From: Carnegiea gigantea
Lineage: Eukaryota > Streptophyta > Magnoliopsida > Caryophyllales > Cactaceae
DNA: 64,000 nt
Assembly: GCA_029747015.1 (NCBI GenBank)
Contig: JAKOGI010002421.1
Span: forward strand, 47,062 to 111,061
Direction: 5' to 3'
Below are positions 1 through 9,349 of this stretch, in pieces. The first letter of the stretch is position 1. Each line of letters opens with the position of its first letter. The notes beneath the pieces are model-generated. The model made no database searches and had not been told where the DNA came from. It saw only the letters and a list, made by a program, of their open reading frames with translations. The translations under genes and the position numbers were made by a program.

Positions 1-1117
1 CAAATCAAACTCAAATCAAACTTAAGCAAAATGAAAAGAGAGAAAGATGGGAAAGATGAAGAATATCACCAAACAGGTTAGAGATGGATAATGCAAGACT
101 TTGTGTATGAGGGAATCCTTCCGGAGCCACTCACAACTTGGTCTTGGGCTAATTCCCTTCACTCTTCTGAGGAATCACTCCAAAGAAAAGAAGGAGAACC
201 TAGAACACCACTTGAATTAGCCAAATTCAAGATATAGAACTAGGAATTTTTGGGACACAAATGAGAATCACTCTCAAAGGTGCTTGAATTACTCTTGAAA
301 ATGCCTTAGAAATCTGATCTACAATGCTCACACGCCCCCCCTTTATATAGGCTCAGCAAAAGACAATCAAAGGACTCAAATAACTCCTAACAATTAAAAC
401 TAGCTAATGAAAAGTCTAAGAAAAATGAAAAGACACATCATAAAAGGGGTGGGGGAGGTTACAAGGAATATTCTAGGATTTTTGCAGCTGATTACATCAA
501 TCTAGAAGCATCTAAAACGTGCACAATATCAGCCACACAATCACATGTAACCGAAGACTCTTCATATTCCCAGAATTAATCCTTGCAGCTGCCTCAACTT
601 CAACAGAGCATAACGTCCAGAATACTCGGCCAAATCACGCGTTCTTGGGCTTGATAGAAAGCCCTGGAAGTCTAGTTTCCAGAATGGGCTCATTTGCTCA
701 ATTTGGATAAGCGGTTTAAAAGTTATGGCCAAAACAATGCACCTATCTCAGACTAGACTGGATCAGCATAACGTATCTTTGAGTGATATTTTGCCCAATC
801 AAATGATGTCCAAATTAAACAAACTTGGGCTTATTTGAAAGATGAAATCTTAAGCTTCAAAAGTACATGGGCCCTCAAGTTGTGGGTCCACTTGAGCTTG
901 TCCAAAAGTGGTCACAAAAATCGGGTTCCGCAGGGATGAATTCGGCACCAAATTTCTAGCAAAGCTTAACCTCTTTTTGACCTCTCCATAGTGTCGCGAG
1001 TCTTTGAACTCACTTAAGAAGACCAAATAGGCACATTTCCATGCATGATCTTCTTTGACCCTTTTCTTCTCTGAAATTGGACTTGAATAAAAATGATGCA
1101 TATGGAAATATGCATCA
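1..1117 (-). repeat. A2 3' LTR (left end outside window)
   Basis: It matches 6989-8131 almost base for base and ends in the A-type LTR tip at 1117. By comparison with 6989 onward, the first roughly 25 bases are missing beyond the window edge. A rightward frame on the minus strand from 1101 to 850 continues the gag-like protein into the LTR. Stem-loop S1 lies at 211-231. Confidence 0.92.
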
Positions 1118-1928
1118 TACTCCCTGGGTGATGCATATTCCCATATGCATCATTTTTATTTTTATTTTTATTTAAGGTCAACTTCCAAGAACAAAAGTGT
1201 CAAACAAGAGCGTGCATGGGAACTCTCATATTTTCTCTTATTATGCGAGTTCAAGGACTTTAGACACCATGAAGAAGTCAAAGAAGTTGCAAAACTTTGC
1301 CGGAAATTGGCGTTCTTGCCCGAAGACGTAATGCCGCCTTCATCCCGAATTTTCCCGCTTTTTGTGTGCACTTTTGGCCTACCTAAAGTGGTCCCACAAC
1401 TTGAGGCTCCACATGGTTTTGAAGTTTAAGATTTCATCTTTCAAATAAGCCCAAGTTTGTTTAATTTGGACATCATTTGATTGGTCAAAATATCACTCAA
1501 AGATACGTTGTGCTGATCCAGTCCAGTCTGAGATAGGTGCATTGTTTGGGCCATAACTTTCAAACCGCTTATCCAAATTGAGCAAATGAGCCCATCCTGG
1601 AAAATAGACTTCCAGGGCTTTCTAACAAGCCCAAGAACGCGTGATTTGGCCGAGTATTCTGGAAGTTATGCTATGTTGAAGTTGAGGCAGTTGCAAGGAT
1701 TAATGCTGGGAATATGAAGAGTCTTCGGTTACATATACTTGTGTGGCTGATATTGTGCACGTTTTAGATGCTTCTAGATTGCTGTAATCAGCTGCAAAAA
1801 TCCTAGAATATTCCTTGTAACCTCCCCCACCCCTTTTATGATGAGTCTTTTCATTTTTCTTAGACTTTTCATTAGCTAGTTTAATTGTTAGGAGTTATTT
1901 GAGTCCTTTGATTGTCTTTTGCTGAGTC

Positions 1929-1936
1929 TATAAAAG
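1929..1936 (+). promoter_or_regulatory. TATA box of A1 5' LTR
   Basis: TATAAAAG is followed by a GGGGAGGGG run. It lies about 380 bp before the LTR end, where a U3/R boundary is expected. Confidence 0.6.
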
Positions 1937-2044
1937 GGGAGGGGCGTGTGAAGCTATTCATTCAGCATTGTAAGAAATTTCCAAAGCAATACAAGTCCTT
2001 TGAGTGTGTTTCTCAAAAGTGCAACTAAATTCCTAGTTCTATAT

Positions 2045-2066
2045 CTTGAATTGTGGCAAATTCAAG
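2045..2066 (+). promoter_or_regulatory. Stem-loop S1 in A1 U5
   Basis: A perfect 8-bp stem, CTTGAATT with AATTCAAG, closes a GTGGCA loop. The same site in other families keeps the stem with different bases. It lies 116 nt after the TATA box, so it should be in the transcribed leader. Confidence 0.6.
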
Positions 2067-2314
2067 TGGTGTTCTAGGTTCTCTTCCTTTTCCAATTGGA
2101 GTGATTCCTTGGTTAGGACAAGAGAATTAGCCCAAGGTCAAGTCATTGAGTGGCTCCGTGAAGATTATCTCAATTACAAGATCTTGTTCTATTCCTTTTT
2201 CTTGTGTAGTGAAATTCTTCATCCATCTCATCCATCTTTCATTTCTCTTCCCAATTTGGCTTATTTTGAGTTGGAGTTTTATTTGGTTCACTTGCCACCC
2301 ACATATACATCAAT

Positions 2315-2327
2315 TGGTATCAGAGCC
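2315..2327 (+). other. Primer binding site, initiator tRNA-Met (A1)
   Basis: TGGTATCAGAGCC lies two bases after the LTR and is complementary to the 3' end of plant initiator tRNA-Met. Confidence 0.9.
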
Positions 2328-2457
2328 AAGGTTCTTAAGTGACCCACATCACACCCACATACATCCCAAAAAGCCAAACATACAAAAAAAAAAAACAAAA
2401 AACAAAAAAAAAAAGAGGCACAAACCGGCAAACCCAGTCTCGAAGACCAGAGAAGCA

Positions 2458-2637
2458 GCACGGTGCCCCTGTGCCATACCACACGACCGTGCCATATTCA
2501 TTTTCCAGAAATCTGCAAGCCGAGACGCAGCACGGTGCCCCCGTGCCACCAAGCACGACCGTGCCACGGTAATTTTCTGCATTTCTTCAAGTCGAAGCAT
2601 AGCACGGCCTGACCGTGCTCCCTTGCACGACCGTGCC
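2458..2637 (+). repeat. Three GC-rich hairpin couplets, 72-bp period (A1 leader)
   Basis: Couplets start at 2458, 2530 and 2602, exactly 72 bp apart. Each is 36 nt: first an arm pair GCACGG/CCGTGC with a short loop, then GCACGACCGTGCC, itself a GCAC/GTGC stem. The spacers between couplets are AT-rich and diverged. Confidence 0.8.
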
Positions 2638-2678
2638 GCTTTCCCTGCTGCATATTCTTCCTTCAAAGCATCTCCAAG

Positions 2679-4610
2679 ATGTCTACAAAGTCCACAAGAA
2701 GCGACCAAGCACGTGTGGAAGAGTTGGAAGCCCAAGTTACATATCTCCGAACTCAACTTGGCCAACTCTTAGAAGAGAAAAGAAGGTGGGTTCATAGCCC
2801 CACTCCCTCTCATCCTCATGAACCAGTGGTCGAATCGGACGAAGAAGTCTTTCAACCCCGAGCCAATTCTAGTGACGAAGAAGCCCCAAGGAGATGAAGG
2901 CAAGGAGGCAATATTGGTGGTGTCCGAATTGACATCCCCGAATTTGAAGGCCAACTTGACCCGGACTTATTTCTCAATTGGTTGCACACCATTGAGAGGA
3001 TTTTTGAATATGAGGACATTCCGGAGGACAAGAAGGTGAAACTCGTAGCCCTTAAACTCCGCAAATATGCTTCAATCTGGTGGGCTAACCTTGGAGCGAA
3101 AAGACCAAGGAATGGAAAGGGAAAAATTAGAACGTAGGCCAAAATGAAAGAAAAGCTTAAGGCCAAGTTTCTTCCCTCTCACTATGTGCAAGACAATTAT
3201 CTCAAGCTCCATCGACTCAAGCAAGGATCCAAGAGTGTGGAAGAATACACTAGGGAGTTTGAACAACTCCTACTCAAATGCGATTTGAGAGAAGACGACT
3301 CACAAGCCTTGGTAAGATACTTGACCGGTCTTGATGAGTCCATTGCTCATGTAATTGAGTTGCAACCCTATTCATCCCTAGATGACTTGAGTTCTCTAGC
3401 CTATAAGGTAGAGCAACAAAAGAAATCTAAAGAAAAGAGCATCTTTTCCAAGACTCCTTCCCGTCCTTTTTCTCAAGAATCACCTTACTTTCCCCCACAA
3501 ATTCAAACCCCCTCACCTGCCAAAAGTGTCCCTCCCATCACCCCTCCACCTCCCACAAAAGTGCCCTCACGGCCAAAAGACCAGGATCGTTGTTTCCGTT
3601 GTCAAGGTATGGGACATTTTGCATCTGAGTGTCCTAACAAGAAGATTGTTTCCCTGGCTGAGTACCAAGCTTCTTTTGACGAGCATGACCATGAAGAAGA
3701 GGAAAGTTTGGAGGAAAAAAAAGAAGAGGTTATCATAGGCCCCGATGAAGGTGAGTTGCTTGTCATTAGGCGAGCATTGAGCGGATTTGCTACTCAAGAA
3801 GGCTTGGAGCAAAGAGAGGCGATTCTCCACACAAGGTGCACTATTCAAGGGAAAGTTTGTACCCTCATCATCGATGGAGGTAGTTGTACAAATGTTGCAT
3901 CAAAAACCATGGTGGACAAGCTCAAACTTGAGACTACACCCCATCCTAAGCCTTATAGCATCCAATGGCTAAATCAAGGCAAAGGTATAAACATTTCTCA
4001 TCAGTGCCTCATTTCTCTTTCTATTGAAGACCACTATAAGGATGAGATATTGTGTGACATTCTTCCTATGGATGCAAGCCCTATATTGTTGGGTAGACCA
4101 TGGATGTTTGATCGCCATGTAATTCATCATGGGCGCCTCAACACCTACTCCTTTATTAAGGATGAGAAGAAAATCACCTTGGCCCTTATTCCATCGTGCC
4201 AAACCCCCAAGCCACAAAAGGACCGACAAGCCTTAACCCTCATTCATCCTTCCCAAACCCTTGCCCCCAAAGAAGATTTCCCACTTCCGCCTCTTCTCCT
4301 CACCAGGTATGACCCTTTTTATCATCCTCCCCTCACCCTCTTCTATATCTCTCTAGAGGTGATGCCCTGTGACCTCCTTCCCCAAAAGCTCCCATATTGT
4401 GAGCGCGACCCCTTTCTTGAGAATCTTGCTAACCCATTGAGTTTGAGGACAAACTCAAAACCACCCGGGGAGTATGATGCATATTCCCATATGCATCATT
4501 TTTATTTAAGGTCAACTTCCAAGAAGAAAAGTGTCAAACAACAGCGTGCATGGGAACTCTCATATTTTCTCTTATTATGTGAGTTCAAGGACTTTAGACA
4601 CCATGAATAA
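2679..4610 (+). pseudogene. A1 gag-protease polyprotein, broken
   Basis: The frame opens at ATG 2679 with a short coiled-coil-like N terminus. It continues through a retrotransposon gag domain (PEFEGQLDPDLF, then KYASIWW and YTREFEQLLLKCDL), a Pro-rich linker, a CCHC knuckle (CFRCQGMGHFASEC, near 3592) and an aspartic protease (LIIDGGSC, near 3871). There are in-frame stops at 2895-2897 and 3135-3137. Where RT should begin, the protein switches to a roughly 95-residue tail shared with A2 and A3, then enters the 3' LTR. It stops early at 4608-4610, where related copies carry a Glu codon. The cut-and-join with the A tail is likely ancestral to this subtype. Two nonsense codons make this copy inactive. 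Confidence 0.85.
4467..4474 (+). other. Polypurine tract (A1)
   Basis: GGGGAGTA abuts the 3' LTR. The same sequence precedes the A3 3' LTR. Confidence 0.75.
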
Positions 4611-5650
4611 GTCAAAGAAGTTGCAAAACTTTGCCGAAAATTGGCGTTCATACCCGAAGAGGTAGTGCCGCCTTCATCCAGAAATTTCCCGCTTTTTGTG
4701 TGCACTTTTGGCCTACCTAAAATGGTCCCACAACTTGAGGCTCCACATGGTTTTGAATTTTAAGATTTCAGCTTTCAAATAAGCCCAAGTTCGTTTAATT
4801 TGGACATCATTTGATTGGGCAAAATATCACTCAAAGATACGTTATGCTGATCCAGTCCAGTTTGAGATAGGTGCATTGTTTGGGCTATAACTTTCAAACC
4901 GCTTATCCAAATTGAGCAAATGAGCCCATTCTGGAAAATAGACTTCCAGGGCTTTCTAACCAGCCCAAGAACGCGTGATTTGGCCGAGTATTCGGGAAGT
5001 TATGCTCTGTTGAAGTTGAGGCAGTTGCAAGGATTAATGCTAGGAATATGAAGAGTCTTAGGTTACATATATTTGTGTGGCTGATATTGTGCACGTTTTA
5101 GATGCTTCTAGATTGATGTAATCAGCTGCAAAAATCCTAGGATATTCCTTGTAACCTCCCCCACCCCCTTTTATGATGTGTCTTTTCATTTTTCTTAGAC
5201 TTTTCATTAGCTAGTTTTTAATTGTTAGGAGTTATTTGAGTCTTTTGATTGTCTTTTGCTGAGTCTATAAAAGGGGAGGGGCGTGTGAAGCTATTCATTC
5301 AGCATTGTAAGAAATTTCTAAAGCAATACAAGTACTTTGAGTGTGTTTCTCAAAAGTGCAACTAAATTCCTAGTTCTATATCTTGAATTTGGCTAATTCA
5401 AGTGGTGTTCTAGGTTCTCTTCCTTTTCCAATTGGAGTGATTCCTTGGTTAAGACAAGAGAATTAGCCCAAGGTCAAGTCATTGAGTGGCTCTGTGAAAG
5501 GATTATCTCAATTACAAGATCTTGTTCTATTCCTTTTTCTTGTGTAGTGAAATTCTTCATCCATCTCATCCATCTTTCATTTCTCTTCCCAATTTGGCTT
5601 ATTTTGAGTTGGAGTTTGATTTGGTTCACTTGCCACCCACATATACATCA
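4475..5650 (+). repeat. A1 3' LTR
   Basis: The 1176-bp LTR pairs with 1129-2312 and is followed directly by the TSD CTGGG. Stem-loop S1 is at 5382-5402 with an intact 8-bp stem (loop TGGCT). The first 136 bp encode the end of the A1 protein. Confidence 0.95.
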
Positions 5651-6771
5651 CTGGGTTGTTTTGAGTTTGTCCTCAAACTCAAAGGGTTGGCAAGCCTCTC
5701 AAGAAAGGGGTCGCGCTTACAATATGGGAGCTTTTGGGGAAGGAGGTCACAGGGCATCACCTCTAGAGAGATATAGAAGAGGGTGAGAGGAGGATGATAA
5801 AACGGGTCATACCTGGTGAGGAAAAGAGGCGGAAGTGGGAAATCTTCTTTGGGGGCAAGGGTTTGGGAAGGATGAATGAGGGTTAAGGCTTGTCGGTCCT
5901 TTTGTGGTTTGTGGGGTTGGGAAGGTTGAATGGGGGTTAAGGTGAATTCTTCTTGGGTCAAGAGTTGCTCAACTTCTTCAATAACCCCACATGCCTCCAA
6001 CTCGGGTGCTTGGAGTTCGGTAGGGCGTACTTCGTGAATCAAGAGTTGTTCAAACTCTTCAGCAACCCTACATGGCTTCATCACTTCAAAGTCTTTAACT
6101 ACATGCTCTTCAATTCTTGGGGTTATGCTCAAATTCACCTCATTATCTTCTTGGCACCCTTCTTGGGTGAAGGATTGCTCAATTTCTTGCACAATCTCTT
6201 CTTGCTTCAACTTGGATCTTTGGGCCTCAAGTTCAAAGGTCTCTTCATCACCACCAAAAACAAGGGGTAGGTCAACTAGGCCCGACCCTTTTTCTCCAAG
6301 GATCTCTTCATCTTTGTTGGAGTTAAATTTCTCCAAATAAAATAAGGAAGTAGAGCTAGAGTTACAAGCACTCATTGGACTTCCCTTGTTGAAATGAAGG
6401 TTTTTAGAAGAGGAATTAAAGCCGTTTACCTCAAAGGAAACAAATGGATGCTTGGGTAAGTAAGAGGTTGGAGCGAAAGTATCCATTAATTTACCTCTTA
6501 ACTTAACCCATGTTGTGATCTTACTTTTCCCTCTCTTCTTCCTCTTATACTTGTACTTTTTCCACCATTCAAGCGCATGGCCTCGGAGCTTCTTGATAAC
6601 CACCTTAAACTTCTCTTGCTCGTCAATATTGTAGCGAGTGAAGACTTGATCCACTTTGGAAATCCAGTAAGGTAAATCTTCTTTTTGGCCACGAAACTTT
6701 GGAGTTTCAAGGATGACCATCTCCTTTTCAATCAAAGCAATCTCTTTTCGCAAGTTCCCAAGAGAAATCAT
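5651..6771 (-). CDS. A2 gag-like protein, cut short by A1
   Basis: The frame opens on the minus strand at ATG 6771 and stays open for 373 codons, until A1 interrupts it. Residues about 20-110 look like a retrotransposon gag domain: an FRG...W motif, LRGHALEWW near residues 63-71, then KLMDTF and a Pro-Tyr segment. No zinc knuckle or protease follows. The middle is Ser/Asn-rich, and from about residue 170 the protein is acidic with degenerate repeats (EEFEQLL, EEVEQLL). The last roughly 95 residues are the tail shared with A1. A3 carries the same gene with one nonsense codon. It probably made a capsid-like protein or a partner for one; function is inferred from the domain only. Confidence 0.75.
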
Positions 6772-6848
6772 GATGGATGAATGCTTAAGGGTTCTTTGTG
6801 GGTATGTGTTTAGGCTAGAAAAAGGCTGTTTTGGAGAAGAGGAGGGAG

Positions 6849-6884
6849 GGCACGGTCGTGCAATGGGGCACTGGGGAACCGTGC
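6849..6884 (-). repeat. Single GC-rich hairpin couplet (A2 leader)
   Basis: One 36-nt couplet is present where A1 and A3 have three. The flanks match the outer edges of the A3 array, so two units were probably lost by recombination between repeats. Confidence 0.7.
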
Positions 6885-6973
6885 GAAATTTCTGGCCTAT
6901 GGACACTGGATGTTCACGGTTTTTTTTTTTTTTTAAATGTATTTGGGTGTGATGTGGGTCACTTTAAAACCTT

Positions 6974-6986
6974 GGCTCTGATACCA
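6974..6986 (-). other. Primer binding site, initiator tRNA-Met (A2)
   Basis: On the minus strand the site reads TGGTATCAGAGCC, two bases after the LTR end, as in A1. Confidence 0.9.
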
Positions 6987-6988
6987 AT

Positions 6989-8131
6989 TGATGTATATGT
7001 GGGTGGAAAGTGATCCAAATCAAACTCAAATCAAACTAAGCAAAATGAAAAGAGAGAAAGATGGGAAAGATGGAGAATATCACCAAACAGGATAGAGATG
7101 GATAGTGCAAGACTTTGTGTATGAGATAATCCTTCCGGAGCCACTCACACCTTGGTCTTGGGCTAATTCCCTTCACTCTTCTGAGGAATCCCTCCAAAGA
7201 AAAGAAGGAGAACCTAGAACACCACTTGAATTAGCCAAATTCAAGATATAGAACTAGGAATTTTTGGGACACAAATGAGAATCACTCTCAAAGGTGCTTG
7301 AATTACTCCTGAAAATGCCTTGGAAATCTGATCTACAATGCTCACACGCCCCCCCTTTATATAGGCTCAGCAAAAGAGAACAAAAGGACTCAAATAACTC
7401 CTAACAATTAAAACTAGTAAAATGAAAAGACTAAGATAAATGGAAAGACACATCATAAAAGGGGTGGGGGAGGTTACAAGTAATATTCTAGGATTTCTTA
7501 GCTGATTACACCAATCTAGAAGGCTCCAAAACGTGCACAATGTCAGCCACACACTCACTTGCAACCGAAGACTCTTCAGTTTCCCAGAATTTAATCCTTG
7601 CACTTGCCTCAACTTCAACAGAGCATAACATCCATAATACCCGGCCAAATCACGCGTTATTGGGCTTGATAGAAAGCCCTGGAAGTCTAGTTTTCAGAAT
7701 GGGCTCATTTGCTCAATTTGGATAAGCGGTTTGAAAGTTATGGCCCAAACAATGCACCTATCTCAGACTGGACTGGATCAGCACAACGTATCTTTGAGTG
7801 ATATTTTGCTCAATCAAATGATGTCCAAATTAAACAAACTTGGGCTTATTTGAAAGATGAAATCTTAAGCTTCAAAAGCACATGGGCCCTCAAGTTGTGG
7901 GTCCACTTGAGCTTGTCCAAAAGTGGTCACAAAATCGGGTTCCGCAGGGATGAATTCGGCACCAAATTTCTAGCAAAGCTTAACCTCTTTTTGACCTCTC
8001 CATAATGTCGCGAGTCTTTGAACTCACTTAAGAAGACCAAATAGGCACATTTCCATGCATGATCTTCTTTGACCCTTTTCTTATTTGAAATTGGACTTGA
8101 ATAAAAATGATGCATATGGAAATATGCATCA
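6989..8131 (-). repeat. A2 5' LTR
   Basis: The 1143-bp LTR runs TGATG to CATCA on the minus strand and pairs with 1-1117. The palindromic LTR tip is at its right end. Confidence 0.94.
7356..7363 (-). promoter_or_regulatory. TATA box of A2 5' LTR
   Basis: Minus strand TATATAAA followed by a G-run matches the position of the A1 TATA box. Confidence 0.55.
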
Positions 8132-8502
8132 CATCCATAATTACAACCTAGAATATCCCAAAAGATCTAGCAAACATCCCCTCTTCAAAGCAACTCCAAC
8201 CGTGCAAAGTGAGAAGACTAAGTCACGGCCGACAGAATTTTGGCATGGCCATGCCGTGTCCATAGGCACGACCGTGCCACCTCAAGGCCGTCTTGTTTCA
8301 CTTGTTTGCTTCATGTTCTTGGTGGGTTTTAGGTTGGTGTCCTCCTTTACTTAAGGCAATCATCACAATTCATGTGTTTACTGCCTCACAACCAGCTTAT
8401 TGCATACCAATTGCCTTAGTTTTCTCTTGAATGTATCTTCCTTGGTTTGTAAGCTTTCACTCTTAATTTGAGTATTAGCTTAGACCCTCGGCAGGTACAT
8501 CA
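8132..8502 (+). repeat. B1 5' LTR, right end only
   Basis: It matches 10859-11228 with few differences and ends GGTACATCA. A GC-rich hairpin couplet is at 8243-8278. Confidence 0.92.
8243..8278 (+). repeat. GC-rich hairpin couplet inside B1 5' LTR
   Basis: A 36-nt couplet ends in GCACGACCGTGCC, the same module found after the primer site in other families but here before it. Confidence 0.7.
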
Positions 8503-8506
8503 TATT

Positions 8507-8518
8507 TGGTATCAGAGC
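8507..8518 (+). other. Primer binding site, initiator tRNA-Met (B1)
   Basis: TGGTATCAGAGC follows the LTR after four bases (TATT). Confidence 0.88.
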
Positions 8519-8615
8519 AAGTTCAGAACTTGGCCTGAAACCCACACCATCCACACGCCCAAAGCTCCTCAAAACACAAATCCAACTTCATTCCCTCAAA
8601 ACACCCGCTTTCGCA

Positions 8616-9317
8616 ATGAGAATTGGGAAAGATATGTCCCTTAGAAAAATCCTCAAACTACAAAAAGAGCTTGAAGCATTTGACCTCAGAACACAAGAAA
8701 TAAACTGGGAAATGCAACACCAAGAAAGAGAACTTGATCTACTCGCCCTCTGGTTTGAAGAAAGAAGAAAATCCAATCAGCCCTTTGTTTCACCAGAGAT
8801 ATATCAAAGTCACAAAGTTAATGAGGTTACCATCAACTTACCTCCCAAGTTTGATGAGCATGAAGATGAACAAGAGGAAATCAAGGAGGAAGAAAAAGAG
8901 GATCGAGAAGAGAAAGATGGGAATACATTTGAAGAGAAAAAGCTTGGGGCGGAAGAAGGTGAAATACTCACCTTAGTCATCCAACATCCACCAAAAGACA
9001 AGAACCATCATAACCATCTTTTCATTCCTTTTGGTGAACCATCAAAACTTTCACCCACTCCTCCCCCACCCAAAGCACTCAAACAAACCTTCTGTCAAAA
9101 GCATTCAAGGCTATTACTTACAACTCCTAATCTTGAATTAAGAGTAAGTGAGGAAGTGGTTCATGACATGTTTAAAGAGTCCCCCATATACAACATCCAA
9201 ATCAGCAAGGGACATGAAGAGAAGAGAGCCTCCAAGATCAAAGGCAAGTTATTCGAATGGTTGATTCTGTTTCAGCCATACAATGAATCAAGAAGAGGAG
9301 GTAATTACCTAAATTGA
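8616..9317 (+). CDS. B1 small acidic protein of unknown function
   Basis: The open frame has 233 codons from ATG 8616, which fills the internal region. The N-terminal roughly 50 residues (LRKILKLQKELEAF onward) look helical and suitable for a coiled coil. Residues about 85-125 are very rich in Glu, Asp and Lys, followed by a Pro-rich patch (SPTPPPPKAL). The last 30 residues include KLFEWLILFQP, which is also present in the B3 remnant near 15840, so the protein is a family feature rather than a chance frame. I see no gag WW block, knuckle or enzyme motif. It may be a reduced gag derivative, but I do not recognise it. Confidence 0.6.
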   Translation: MRIGKDMSLRKILKLQKELEAFDLRTQEINWEMQHQERELDLLALWFEERRKSNQPFVSPEIYQSHKVNEVTINLPPKFDEHEDEQEEIKEEEKEDREEKDGNTFEEKKLGAEEGEILTLVIQHPPKDKNHHNHLFIPFGEPSKLSPTPPPPKALKQTFCQKHSRLLLTTPNLELRVSEEVVHDMFKESPIYNIQISKGHEEKRASKIKGKLFEWLILFQPYNESRRGGNYLN

Positions 9318-9339
9318 TTTGAGGACAAATCTTTTTAAC

Positions 9340-9349
9340 AAGGGAAGGA
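9340..9349 (+). other. Polypurine tract (B1)
   Basis: AAGGGAAGGA directly precedes the 3' LTR. Confidence 0.8.

Larger units (their letters stand above)
1129..2312 (+). repeat. A1 5' LTR
   Basis: The 1184-bp LTR runs from TGATG to CATCA. Its first 24 bp form an inverted repeat with arms TGATGCATAT and ATATGCATCA around TCCC. It has an open frame at 1145-1429 corresponding to the LTR-encoded tail of the gag protein, a TATA box at 1929-1936 and stem-loop S1 at 2045-2066. Confidence 0.95.
1129..5650 (+). mobile_element. A1: complete non-autonomous element with gag-protease only
   Basis: This is a complete 4.5-kb copy with LTRs 1129-2312 and 4475-5650, a primer site at 2315-2327, a GC-rich hairpin leader, a gag-protease reading frame (2679-4610) and a polypurine tract just before 4475. 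The TSD is CTGGG (1124-1128 and 5651-5655). It was inserted next to the polypurine tract of A2, in the opposite orientation. RT, RNase H and integrase are absent; protease is followed directly by the family-specific tail shared with A2 and A3. Mobilisation would need proteins from another element, with H the best candidate in this window. Confidence 0.93.
1..8131 (-). mobile_element. A2: non-autonomous Ty3/gypsy-type element, minus strand, split by A1
   Basis: Read on the minus strand, this copy has a 5' LTR (6989-8131), an initiator tRNA-Met primer site (6974-6986), one gag-like gene (from 6771) and a 3' LTR whose outer end lies just left of the window. A1 (1129-5650) is inserted between the end of the coding region and the 3' LTR: CTGGG is duplicated at 1124-1128 and 5651-5655. 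The interrupted polypurine tract is at 1118-1124 (minus strand GGGAGTA). There is no protease, RT or integrase. The right edge abuts a B-type LTR at 8132, so A2 itself landed in the 5' LTR of B1. Its left TSD is outside the window; CATCC (8132-8136) is the expected repeat. Confidence 0.88.

Noticed and set aside
2313..2330. tRNA-like string TGGTATCAGAGCC seen many times
   Set aside because: It is the primer binding site complementary to initiator tRNA-Met, always just after an LTR, not a tRNA gene.
2349..2765. Long antisense frame through the A1 leader
   Set aside because: The GC-rich hairpins lack stops on both strands, so long frames arise by composition. The same happens near 21106-21363 and 24595-24906 on the minus strand. 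No domain or conservation supports them.
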